DNA of 34,556 nt from Candidatus Eiseniibacteriota bacterium (GTDB lineage: Bacteria; Eisenbacteria; RBG-16-71-46; CAIMUX01), in assembly GCA_016712505.1 (NCBI GenBank), contig JADJQY010000022.1, positions 1 to 34,556 on the forward strand, given 5' to 3'. Below the pieces are notes generated by a model. The model was not told the DNA's origin, did no database searches, and saw nothing but the letters and a program-made list of their open reading frames with translations. Position 1 is the stretch's first letter; the number at the start of each line of letters is the position of its first letter. Below, piece after piece: positions 1 to 7,556 of the stretch. The position numbers and the translations under genes are program-made.

Positions 1-113
1 TCGTCGGCCAGGTCGTCGAACTCCTCGCACGGCTCGTCCCGGCTGCCCTTGCGGCGCTCCACGAGCGCCTCGATGATCTCCTTCATGGCGTTCTGCATCG
101 CTTGCTCGGTCAT
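1..113 (-). CDS. Small hypothetical protein, N-terminal part (cut by window edge)
   Basis: The reading frame starts at an ATG at 113 on the minus strand and runs off the left edge, giving about 37 residues beginning MTEQAMQNAMKEIIEALVER. A clear ribosome binding site (AAGGAGA) lies 5 bases upstream of the ATG, which fixes the start. The visible part is acidic and probably helical, with a later DEPCEEFDDLAD stretch. I do not recognise a family. It is the last visible member of a row of minus-strand mini-genes (869-1123, 602-844, 189-519) with the same type of ribosome binding site, so it is probably co-transcribed with them. Confidence 0.6.
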   Translation of the reverse strand, partial: MTEQAMQNAMKEIIEALVERRKGSRDEPCEEFDDLAD

Positions 114-147
114 GGCGGTCTCCTTGGTAGTGGTGGTGGTCGTTCAA

Positions 148-185
148 GCGCGGCCCGCCCGGTTCCCCGGGCGTCCGCGTGGGGG
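148..185 (-). repeat. Intercistronic hairpin repeat, copy 1
   Basis: These 38 bases are identical to 553-590. The centre is a perfect palindrome that on the minus strand reads CGCCCGG-GGAA-CCGGGCG, a 7-bp G+C stem with a GNRA-type tetraloop. It lies just 3' of the stop at 189 and before the ribosome binding site of the next minus-strand gene. No T-run follows, so an RNA processing or stability hairpin is more likely than a terminator. Confidence 0.75.
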
Positions 186-188
186 TCG

Positions 189-519
189 TCAGGCCATCTC
201 GACCCACATGCGCTGGTGCGGGGTGCCGTCCCACTCGACCGCCAGCCCGGCCCGGCGCAGGGCGGCCGCGATCTCCTCGCCGTCCCCGCCCCAGGCGAAG
301 TGGCACCCGCCCTCGCTGGCGAGGTCGGGGGTGTCCTGGCGGTGGTAGAACATACTTGTCGCCGCGCCCTCGGGGATCGCGGCCAGGGCAGGTCTGGCAG
401 CTCCAGAAGTTCGAGCGGTAAGTAACGCTGGCGGAGGTCCTTGTACGCGGCTTTGATCGCCTCGCGGGCGTCGGCGGGGGCGGGGTTGGTAGTGGGGGTG
501 GTCGTGGGGTGGTCGTCAT
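189..519 (-). pseudogene. Frameshifted small gene with DUF6891-like C-terminus
   Basis: An ATG at 519 with ribosome binding site AAGGAGA begins MTTTP, but this frame quickly turns into proline/arginine shadow. The sensible protein lies in two other frames: a middle part containing DAREAIKAAYKDLRQRYLPL and, after another shift, a C-terminal part with FYHRQDTPDLASEGGCHFAW, then LRRAGLAVEWDG, ending at TGA 189-191. The YHxQDT and GLxVEWDG elements resemble DUF6891, a small domain of unknown function; this is from memory. The span of 331 bases is not a multiple of three, so at least one net base is lost or gained. C- and G-runs near 490-515 are likely places. Confidence 0.5.
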
Positions 520-552
520 CGCGGTCTCCTTGGTCGGTGGTGCGTTGGTGCT

Positions 553-590
553 GCGCGGCCCGCCCGGTTCCCCGGGCGTCCGCGTGGGGG
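553..590 (-). repeat. Intercistronic hairpin repeat, copy 2
   Basis: Identical over 38 bases to 148-185, in the same orientation. It again lies just 3' of a minus-strand stop (602) and before the ribosome binding site of the next gene, whose start is at 519. The two copies thus occupy equivalent intercistronic positions. Confidence 0.75.
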
Positions 591-601
591 GGTGGGGGTG
601 G

Positions 602-844
602 TCAGGCGCGCGGCACCGCGCAGATGAAGCCGCAGGTCTGGCACTGGACCTGCTCGTCCTCGTCGTTGAGCCACCGAGCTTGTCGGCGTCGCTCCCGGCA
701 CTCGGCGGGCGTCCTTCTCGCCACCAGCTCCGAGCGCGCGGGCACCCGGGCGAGCCGCTCGCGGATCAGGGCGGCCTGGCGCTCGTGGTACGCGAGGTCG
801 GCCTTCAGGTCGTCGATCTGGGATTGGGTCAGTTGGTCGCTCAT
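602..844 (-). CDS. Small hypothetical protein with C-terminal CxxC
   Basis: An 80-residue protein starting MSDQLTQSQIDDLKADLAYH, with ribosome binding site AAGGAGA before the ATG at 844. The first two thirds are charged and probably a coiled helix. The C-terminus has CQTCGFIC, one CxxC knuckle plus a third cysteine, suggesting metal binding. Codon use is G+C-rich at third positions and the frame is intact. No family is recognised. It sits between 869-1123 and 189-519 on the same strand, with only about 24 bases to the upstream gene, so an operon is likely. Confidence 0.65.
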   Translation of the reverse strand: MSDQLTQSQIDDLKADLAYHERQAALIRERLARVPARSELVARRTPAECRERRRQARWLNDEDEQVQCQTCGFICAVPRA

Positions 845-868
845 CGTCGTCTCCTTGGCGTTGGTGGT

Positions 869-1123
869 TCAGCAGCCGGCGACCCGGTCGATCAGGTCGA
901 GCACCTCGTGGATCATCGAGTTGGTGGCGTTGGGCTCCCCGCGCTTGGTCGTGCCGCACAGGACCTTCGCGGCGTTGTACGCGACGCCGTACCGCTCCTC
1001 GCGGGGGTCGGTCTTGGCGACCTCGGCCTCGACGCCGTCGGCGGCGACCAGCGCGCCCCGCTCGGTATGGCTGATCTCCACATCCCCGTCCGCCCCCTCC
1101 AGCACGATCTTCTTGATGAACAT
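869..1123 (-). CDS. Small hypothetical protein
   Basis: An 84-residue protein starting MFIKKIVLEGADGDVEISHT and ending in DLIDRVAGC. I chose the ATG at 1123 because AGGAG lies 7-8 bases upstream; the frame stays open further upstream but that part has shadow-like composition. The alternating hydrophobic N-terminus suggests a small beta-rich fold. No family is recognised. It is the first gene of the leftward mini-gene row and diverges from the broken helix-turn-helix gene at 1305. Confidence 0.6.
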   Translation of the reverse strand: MFIKKIVLEGADGDVEISHTERGALVAADGVEAEVAKTDPREERYGVAYNAAKVLCGTTKRGEPNATNSMIHEVLDLIDRVAGC

Positions 1124-1304
1124 GGCCTTGCTCCTTGGCCCGGTCGGTTCCCCCGCCGGGTGACAATGTGGCATGGACCCGCAGCCTGCAAGGCCGTTCG
1201 GCCTGCATTTCCAGATGCCGATGATTCCCGGCGGCCCCGTGCCCATGCCAGGGCAAGCTCCCTGGGCGCCCGGGACAAGCCCCTGTGTGAGCAAGGAGGC
1301 CCCC

Positions 1305-1701
1305 ATGGGCGGCATCTCAGGAACCCGCGTGAACGAGGACGGCCTCACCGTCCGCCAGGAGAAGGCGATCATCGCGCTGATCAACGAGACGACCGTCGCC
1401 GGGCGCTCGCGCGCCAGCGTCACGACGAGCGCTTGCTGCACCGATGGCTCAAGGAGCGAACCTTCAACAAGTGCTACCGCGCGCCAGGCGCGCGGGCGTT
1501 CAGCCTGTCCATCGCCATGACCCAGCGGTACAGCGCCGTCGCGGTCAACAACCCGCCAAGATCATGAACGACCCCCTCGTCGAACACCGCGCGGGTCCGA
1601 CGCCGTAGCGCTGCCCACACGGCGCGAGTCGATCGAACTCGACGACCTCGCGGCCCGGTGGACCAGTCGAAGAGGAGCAGCAGCACGAGGGGGCCGGGTG
1701 A
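1305..1701 (+). pseudogene. Broken helix-turn-helix protein (phage-island type)
   Basis: AAGGAGG at 1293-1299 precedes an ATG at 1305. The product would start MGGISGTRVNEDGLTVRQEK and continue AIIALINETTVA in the first frame. The natural continuation is then in other frames: ERLLHRWLKERTFNKCYRA and AFSLSIAMTQRYSAVAV, then MNDPLVEH, then RESIELDDLAAR, and last EEQQHEGAG before TGA 1699-1701. This order (helix-turn-helix with LxRWLK, a long helix, a C-terminal acidic coiled coil) matches small DNA-binding or small-terminase-like proteins of phage islands. At least four frame changes in 400 bases are too many for a working gene; this copy is decayed. Confidence 0.65.
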
Positions 1702-1916
1702 TGCCGCGCCGGTCGATCGCCAGCCGCGTCGCCCGGCTCGAAGCCCGGCCCGGCGGGCCGCGCGGGCCGTGCCGGTACTGCCGGGGCTTGGGGATCTTCG
1801 CCCTCGTGGACGAAGGCGCCGGGCAGACGATCTCCGACGCCGCGGGCTGCCCGTCGTGCGGGCGGGTGTCGAAGCTCATCGTCCTGGGGGCGGGGGAGGG
1901 CCAGCGCCGTGGCTAG
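1701..1916 (+). CDS. Small zinc-ribbon protein
   Basis: A 71-residue protein starting MPRRSIASRVARLEARPGG. It has two knuckles, CRYC near residue 30 and CPSC near residue 53, which together could bind one zinc ion. Its ATG overlaps the stop of the broken gene before it (TGATG), so it was translationally coupled to that gene, and it overlaps the next zinc-ribbon frame at 1909. The role is unknown; such proteins accompany phage-island helix-turn-helix genes. The frame is intact, unlike both neighbours. Confidence 0.55.
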   Translation: MPRRSIASRVARLEARPGGPRGPCRYCRGLGIFALVDEGAGQTISDAAGCPSCGRVSKLIVLGAGEGQRRG

Positions 1917-2132
1917 ACCCCTGGCACGCCGCGTGGCCCGCCTGAGCGGGCCGGGGCCGGGCGTGCCCCGCCTGCGGGGCGGCGGCGCGGGGCCGGTCAC
2001 CTTCCGGTGGTGCCGGAGGCCGTGGGCCGGGTCGCCGACCGGGTGAAACCCCCCGGTTCACGCCGCTGCGGGCTCTGCGGGCGGCCCACCGAGGTGTTTG
2101 TCCGGTTCCCCGAGGCCCGGGCCGGGGCCTGA
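1909..2132 (+). pseudogene. Frameshifted second zinc-ribbon protein
   Basis: A GTG at 1909 starts VARPLARRVARLSGPGPG, which resembles the N-terminus of the preceding gene (IASRVARLEARPG). This frame stops early, while a different frame continues with VVPEAVGRVADRV and a single CGLC knuckle (RRCGLCGRPTEVFVRFPE), ending at TGA 2130-2132. A first knuckle is not visible. It looks like a diverged tandem relative of 1701-1916 broken by at least one indel in the G+C-rich stretch 1950-2015. Confidence 0.5.
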
Positions 2133-2147
2133 GCAGGCCCGCTTTCG
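2125..2147 (+). terminator. Weak intrinsic-type terminator
   Basis: A 6-bp stem (GGGCCT / AGGCCC) with a GAGC loop overlaps the stop of the zinc-ribbon pseudogene and is followed by GCTTTC. The T-tract is short, so termination would be weak. Confidence 0.35.
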
Positions 2148-2353
2148 TGGGGTTGTGGGACTGGGCGGCCAAAAGGCGTAGGCGACGGCGCGGGGTTAGT
2201 CGCCGTTGTAGCCTTGTGACGGTGCATCGAACCCAACTCCGAGCCGTGCAAGACGAACTCGGAAGCGCGCAAGATCTGCTCGCTCCGGGTCTTGTTTCGC
2301 TACGCGGTCCGCAGGGTTGTGATCTTGAGTGGGTGGTGGCGAGCGAAGTGGGT

Positions 2354-2745
2354 CCACCTCCCACAGTCTACCCGGCGATGGCTTACGACCCCGTCTCTGG
2401 GAGGGTGCGCTTGTTCGGTGGGTTCGGCCTCGACGGGGCGTACCTCGATGATGTCTGGTGGGGGGATGGAGACTCCCGAAGCCAGCACGATGTCGCCGCG
2501 GCCCGAGCGGCCGGGCGGCCGCGGCATTGGGGTTCGACCGGGTGCATGGCCAGTTCGTGATGTCCGGGGGCACCAAATGCTCGCAACTCGATGAGACCTG
2601 GACATTCGACGGGACATCCTGGACAAGGGTGATTGACGGCGGGGGGAGCGGGGAGGTTCGGCTCGCGGCGGCGATGTGCTTCGACTAGGCCCGAGGTCAG
2701 TTGACCCTGTGCTTCGGCTACTCCTCGTTCACATCCCCGCTCAAC
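2354..2745 (+). pseudogene. Remains of a kelch-repeat protein gene
   Basis: Three kelch-like units can be read. The first, with YPAMAYDPVSGRVRLFGGFG and then LDDVWW, is in one frame at 2370-2460. The second, with LGFDRVHGQFVMSGG and LDETWTFDGTSWT, is in another frame at 2530-2640. The third begins AMCFD, meets TAG at 2686-2688, and continues ARGQLTLCFGYSS in the same frame. The (Y/F)D-x-x-R-x(n)-FGG and L-D-(E/D)-x-W signatures are typical of kelch or galactose-oxidase-type beta-propellers. One frame change, one stop and the lack of a start, signal peptide and further blades show it is a relic. Confidence 0.6.
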
Positions 2746-2751
2746 CCGGCG

Positions 2752-2880
2752 TCGATGATCGTGCGAAGCTTGGCCTGGATCGCCGCATCCGGGCCCATGC
2801 CGACATGGGTGCCCTCCCAGCGACCGGAGCGAGAGTCGGCCCTTGTTCGGGTCGATCCGCTTGGGCGGCTGAAGAGTCAC
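2752..2880 (+). repeat. Flanking element A (inverted relative of element B)
   Basis: By eye this stretch aligns with the reverse complement of 16100-16231 at roughly three quarters identity. Conserved blocks include GCCCATGCCGACATGG, TGTTCGGGTC and GGGCGGCTGAAGA, in the same order and spacing. It ends about 200 bases before the cas6-RT-cas1 start. The rest of 2746-3083 holds no gene I can support. Confidence 0.65.
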
Positions 2881-3071
2881 ATTCTCTGAAGCGTCGGTGC
2901 ACCCGGCCAGAAGCTCGCCTTCGGCGCACTCGAACCCACGGTGCTGCACGCCGCATCACCAAGCGATACGGAAATCCGACCCAGCTTTGACGACATGGAC
3001 CGCAACTCCAGCTTCGAGCCCAGGGCCGCCCCGCCGCGGCGCGCCTGCTGAGGTGTTCGTCCGCACCACGG

Positions 3072-3077
3072 TACATT
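3072..3077 (+). promoter_or_regulatory. Candidate -10 box for leaderless cas6-RT-cas1 transcript
   Basis: TACATT ends 6 bases before the ATG at 3084, so transcription would begin at or next to the start codon. No Shine-Dalgarno-like sequence is present. The same geometry is seen at cmr1 (TATACT, 6 bases, ATG). No convincing -35 box is visible. Confidence 0.35.
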
Positions 3078-3083
3078 GGTGGT

Positions 3084-5875
3084 ATGCCCGCCGGGGAAAG
3101 ATCGCCCTTCCATCGCGTCCGCATCGTTCTCACCTCCGCGCGAGAGGTCCGGCTGCATGTCCATCAGGGAGGGTTGGTATACGCCCTGCTCGCCGCGGCC
3201 TACGGCCGCGCCACGGGGCAGGCGGACATCCTTCCCGACGGGTTGATGCTCGACGCGCCTGAGATGGGCCGACTCCGGGTCCGCCGGGGTGAACCGTTCG
3301 CAATGGGATTCACACTGCTCGCCGATGAATCGGATCGGGCCGAAGAAGTGCTGACACTCGTCGTCGAGGGCCTGGGCGCCGTGGGGAGTGAGCGGCCGGA
3401 ACGGCCGCTGGTCTTCGCGGGCAACTTCGAGATCACGGGGGTGGAGGACCTTGTCCGTGGTCGCGAGTGGGCGCCCGGGCGTCCTCTCGAGTGTATCCCT
3501 CGCGAACGGATCGAGGCTGAGGCGATGAGCGCTGCGCGGCTTTCCGAGCTGACCCTGCGGTTCGTCACTCCGCTGAAGATGATGCGCCCGAAGCCGCTGC
3601 GTGAGCCGGGGGCGGAGTGCTTCGACGCACGATTCTTCGATCCGGGGCTCTTCGTCATCCGGACGATGCGCCGGCTGCACGAGCTTGGGCTGCGATCGGC
3701 CCCGACAGGGAGTGACATCGCGTCCGGGAGATCAATCGAGGTCTCGCGGCTCAGTCTGGTTTGGATGGACTTCGCGTATGGCGGTCCCCGGCGCCTGAAG
3801 CTGTTCGCCGGCGCGCTCGGGCGTGTACGGCTGCACGGGTTGCACCCCGCGCAGGCGGGCGCACTCGCTTGGGGGCAGCACGCCAGGGTCGGCCAATCTA
3901 CCCGTTTCGGACAAGGCGCCTACCGCATCGACGAGTTGGGGCACGACCCTTTCGAATGCCGCCGGTCGGCGGGCCTTCTTGATCATGCACTGAGCGGCGG
4001 GGAACTGGACGAGGCCGCGAGCCATTACGAGCTTGGCGCGGGAGTGCTGCGTCGCGCCGCGCGACAGGTCAGGGAGGGCCGCTACGAGCCCAAGCCGGTC
4101 TACCGGGTGCCCATCGTGCAGGCGGACGGCCGACAGCGGGTGCTCGCCATTCCCACCCGGCTGGACCGGGCGCTCCAGCGGACCATACTCACCCATCTGG
4201 CCCCGGCCATGGACAAGCTGCTCGAGGAAGCCTCGATCGCCTATCGCCGGGGCTTGGGGCGAGCGAGCGCGGCCACGCGGGTGCGACGGGCCTTCGAGGA
4301 GGGATACCGCTTCGGACTGCGGGCCGATTTCCGGCGGTTCTTCGATTCGATCGACCACACGCTCCTGCGCGACCGGCTCGATGCGTGCCTCTCCGACGAT
4401 GCAACGGCCGACCTGCTCATGCGGTGGGTGAGGAGTGGCAGCCCCCGCCCCGATTGCGGCGTCCCCACCGGGGCTCCGATCTCGCCTCTGCTCGCAAATC
4501 TCTTCCTGGACCAGTACGACGAGGAGATCAGCGCGGAGGGTGGGCGGTTGATTCGCTATGCCGACGACTTCCTGGTTCTCTACCGCACGCAGGCCGAAGC
4601 GGACGCCGTCTTCGAGACGGCGACCAAGGCGGCTCAGGCGCTCGCACTCGAGTTGAACGAATCGAAGACGCGGCATGTCGATCTCGGGGCCTTTGACTTC
4701 CTGGGCTATCGGTTCGAGCGGCGGGACCGGTGGGTGGCCGAAGCCACCGGCGGACCGCGGCGGATCGAGGAGATCGGGTGGCGGGAGGCTTCGCGGCCCG
4801 CGCCGGAGTCATCGTGGGCGCTGCTGCCGGGAGAGACCGAGGCGGCCTCGCCCGACGACCTGTCCTGGGTGATCGTCGGTCCGGGCGCATCGCATCTCAC
4901 CGCGGATGGCGCCGAGCTGCGCTGTGCTTACGGCGATGGGCGCGAGACGCGGGTCTCGCTCGAGCGGGTCCATGAGCTGCTCGTGCTGGGCCGCCCGACG
5001 CTCTCGGGGCCCGCGATCTCCTGGCTGCTTCGCCATGACCGGCGAGTGCCTTCGCCGACGACCGTGGGCATGTGGTGGCGGGGCTCTCCGCCATTGATTC
5101 GGTCGAATCGCCCACGGCCGTGGCCGGGCAGGTGGCCCTCTCGCAGGACGAACCGTGGAAGCTCGGCCTCGCGAGGGTGTTGCTGTCCGCGAAGATCGCC
5201 AACTACGCCGCGCTGGCCGCGGCCACCGAGCCATACCCCGACCGACCGCTCGCCCCCACCCTGCGGTCGCTGGCCGATCGCGCGCTTGCGGCGGGGTCGC
5301 TCGAATCGCTCCGGGGCGTCGAGGGCGCCGCGGCAGCGCGGTGGTACAACGCCCTCGGCGCGCGCCTCCCCGCCTGGTGCGCCTTCACCCGGCGAGTCGC
5401 GCCCGACGCGGAGGACCCCGCCAACTGCATGCTCAATATCGCGATGACCGCGCTGCACAGGCAACTGGTCCTTGCCATCCGCTTGGCGGGGCTGGTGCCC
5501 ACGATTGGGTTCCTGCACGCCCCGCGCTCGGGACACGCGACACTCGCCAGTGACCTGCAGGAGCCCTTCCGGCACCTCATGGACAGGGCCGTCATCCACG
5601 CCGCGAAGCTGCTGAAGCCGACCGACTTCCGCAGAGATACCGCCGCGGAGCATCCGGTGACAATCTCGCCGCAGGCCCTCCGGAAGATCCTGGGCGCGGT
5701 GCATGGGACCTTTGCCCATGCCTCGCACGCGGCGGGCCGAACGGACACATGCGCCTACCGCACGCACATGCTGCTCGCGGCCCGCTCGCTCCGGCGGCAC
5801 ATCGAGGACCGTGCCGTGCGGTTCGAGGTCTTCCGCCACCCCGAGACAGGCCCGACGGAGGAACACGCACCATGA
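3084..5875 (+). CDS. cas6-RT-cas1: Cas6-reverse transcriptase-Cas1 fusion (one frameshift in the Cas1 part)
   Basis: Residues 1-290 form a Cas6-like RAMP domain for pre-crRNA cleavage, ending in the glycine-rich STRFGQGAYRI. Residues about 291-545 are a group II-intron-type reverse transcriptase: RADFRRFFDSIDH (catalytic Asp about 415), GVPTGAPISPLLAN, and RYADDF with the catalytic YADD at about 492-495. Cas1 starts near residue 590. The frame is lost near 5050; the Cas1 C-terminal half is in another frame (5072-5875) with GFLHAPRSGH and LASDLQEPFR. One extra base in the CC at 5049-5050 would restore RRVPFADDRGHVVAGL and a 930-residue protein. Known relatives in type III systems capture spacers from RNA with Cas2. 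The Cas1 catalytic Glu position is Gln here. The stop overlaps cas2 (ATGA). As written, translation from 3084 would end at 5447 with a nonsense tail. Confidence 0.88.
5042..5056 (+). other. Frameshift site inside the Cas1 domain
   Basis: Cas1 homology passes from the frame of the 3084 start to the frame ending at 5875 here. The shift equals one missing base, most simply a C lost from the CC at 5049-5050. No slippery heptamer of the X-XXY-YYZ type is seen, so programmed frameshifting is not supported. Confidence 0.75.
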
Positions 5876-6144
5876 GTCTCTATCTCGCCGCCTACGACAT
5901 CGCCGCGGACCGGAGGCGCCGCAGCGTGGCGCGGACACTCCGCGGCTACGGCCAGCGCATCCAGGAATCGGTCTTCGAGGTCTGGCTCGATCCCGGTGAG
6001 GTGGCCGAGCTGCGCCTCAGGGTGGCCGCGGACCTGGAGGTCGAGGATTCGTTCGAGCTCGTCCCGATCGATGAGCGGGGCGCCCGCCGGCGCTTCCGCT
6101 GGCAGCGGGAGATCGAACCCTGGGATCCGGTGCTCTTTCGCTGA
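5872..6144 (+). CDS. cas2: CRISPR-associated endoribonuclease-fold protein Cas2
   Basis: A 90-residue protein starting MSLYLAAYDIAADRRRRSVA. The first strand ends in YDI, with the Asp conserved in the Cas2 ferredoxin fold, followed by the basic RRRR helix and GYGQRIQESVFEVWL, the second-strand region typical of the family. Its length is normal for Cas2. In other systems a Cas2 dimer bridges two Cas1 dimers and sets spacer length. The ATG overlaps the stop of the fusion gene by four bases (ATGA), so the two are translationally coupled. The array begins 301 bases downstream, as expected for the leader-proximal side. Confidence 0.93.
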   Translation: MSLYLAAYDIAADRRRRSVARTLRGYGQRIQESVFEVWLDPGEVAELRLRVAADLEVEDSFELVPIDERGARRRFRWQREIEPWDPVLFR

Positions 6145-6445
6145 AATGCGAGGCGGCTTGGGCCCCGGCGCTCCGCGCCGACCGGCGGCTGATACACTTG
6201 GAGCAAGGGTGTCTGCGGCCCGGTTCTGGGCGCGACCCGGTTGGATGTGTGGAGGCCGGGGAAGGGGAACGGGCGAGGGAGCATCCCGCCCTCCCGGAAA
6301 CGGCCCCGCAGGCAGCGTGCCGTCGGGCGCGTGGGTGGCTCTTTGGCACCTCGGGACGAGGACACGAATAGCGGGAGCAGGATACAAATCTAGGTCTGAC
6401 AACCATTTCGGAGCGATTCCGCTGCGCGGATCGCCGAGGAGTGCG
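6145..6445 (+). promoter_or_regulatory. Presumed CRISPR leader
   Basis: These 301 bases between cas2 and the first repeat contain no gene I can support. Leader polarity is inferred because repeats are perfect next to this side and degenerate at the far end. A 6-bp hairpin (CGGCGC-TCC-GCGCCG, 6166-6180) follows cas2. TACACT at 6193-6198 and TACAAA at about 6383 are possible -10 boxes, but neither has a good -35 partner. The last 80 bases are visibly more A+T-rich. Confidence 0.6.
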
Positions 6446-7426
6446 GTGGGAAGAGGCCCTTCCTTCGAAGGGCCATTGCGACGTTTATCACCCCGAGTAG
6501 TGCCAGATCGCATCTGCCGTGGGAAGAGGCCCTTCCTTCGAAGGGCCATTGCGACTCTGCTGACTGCCTTTTTGCGGTCGATTTCTTCGCGTGGGAAGAG
6601 GCCCTTCCTTCGAAGGGCCATTGCGACAAAGAGACCTCCACATGACCATTCTCCTTGTGCTTGGTGGGAAGAGGCCCTTCCTTCGAAGGGCCATTGCGAC
6701 ATTGAAGGCCAGACCTTCGTCTGAGTCCCACCAGGTGGGAAGAGGCCCTTCCTTCGAAGGGCCATTGCGACGTTAGCGTTTCTGATGCCAGGGCTTGCCA
6801 CATTCTGGTGGGAAGAGGCCCTTCCTTCGAAGGGCCATTGCGACCCAAAATGTCGAGACTATTCAATTGCCAGATTGTCAGGTGGGAAGAGGCCCTTCCT
6901 TCGAAGGGCCATTGCGACCAGTGACGAGCTTCTCTCCGGCCGCTTCATCTTGGTGGGAAGAGGCCCTTCCTTCGAAGGGCCATTGCGACAATTGGAGGAC
7001 CAGATTGGGAAGAGGCAGGCTCTTGTGGGAAGAGGCCCTTCCTTCGAAGGGCCATTGCGACTCGGTAAACGCCTCCCCGGTCGCTCGCGTGTACTGTGGG
7101 AAGAGGCCCTTCCTTCGAAGGGCCATTGCGACAATCCACAGAAAACCACATACGCCTTCGAGAAACGTGGTGGGAAGAGGCCCTTCCTTCGAAGGGCCAT
7201 TGCGACGAGATCCTATTCAATTGCCAGATTGTCAGGACCGTGGGAAGAGGCCCTTCCTTCGAGTGGCCATTGCGACCTGGTCGATCTGTTCGCGGTCAGT
7301 CATCGGTGGGCAGGGTGGGAGGAGGCCCTTCCGTTCGAAGGGCCATTGCGACTCCCGGGTAGGTGGGCTGCCTTTCAGCGTATGGCCATGTGGGAAGAGG
7401 CCCTTTATTCGAGGGGCTGGTGCGGC
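6446..7426 (+). CRISPR. CRISPR array, 14 repeats of 37 bases, 13 spacers of 33-38
   Basis: Repeats start at 6446, 6519, 6591, 6664, 6735, 6808, 6882, 6953, 7025, 7096, 7170, 7240, 7315 and 7390. Each begins GTGGGAAGAGG and ends GGCCATTGCGAC. The centre GGCCCTTC-CTTC-GAAGGGCC is an 8-bp hairpin; cleavage at its base would leave the 8-base tag ATTGCGAC, close to the common ATTGAAAC, which supports plus-strand transcription. Repeats 1-11 are identical, repeat 12 has two changes near 7263, repeat 13 has one change and one inserted base (38 long), and repeat 14 is strongly degenerate. The oldest end is therefore at 7426 and the leader at 6445. Spacers 6 and 11 share a 23-base core. The trailer 7427-7556 holds no gene. 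Confidence 0.97.
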
Positions 7427-7544
7427 TCCTCGAGAATGATCTCGAGCCGGCCGAACTCGGTGGGAACCCGAGCCAGCGCTCGGGGTTCGTAGGGCTGGCG
7501 GGGCAGGGTCGGCGTTTACCCGCGCTGCTCGCGCGGGGCATCGG

Positions 7545-7550
7545 TATACT
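7545..7550 (+). promoter_or_regulatory. Candidate -10 box for leaderless cmr1 transcript
   Basis: TATACT, five of six bases of the consensus, ends 6 bases before the cmr1 ATG at 7557. There is no ribosome binding site. This suggests cmr1 has its own promoter instead of depending on read-through from the array. Confidence 0.45.
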
Positions 7551-7556
7551 GCGCCC

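Noticed and set aside
5042..5080. Programmed -1 frameshift producing full Cas1
   Set aside because: No slippery heptamer is visible in 5030-5080, and a single missing C explains the shift exactly.
6145..6445. A second short gene between cas2 and the array
   Set aside because: Open frames here are arginine/proline-rich, lack ribosome binding sites, and run into the repeats.
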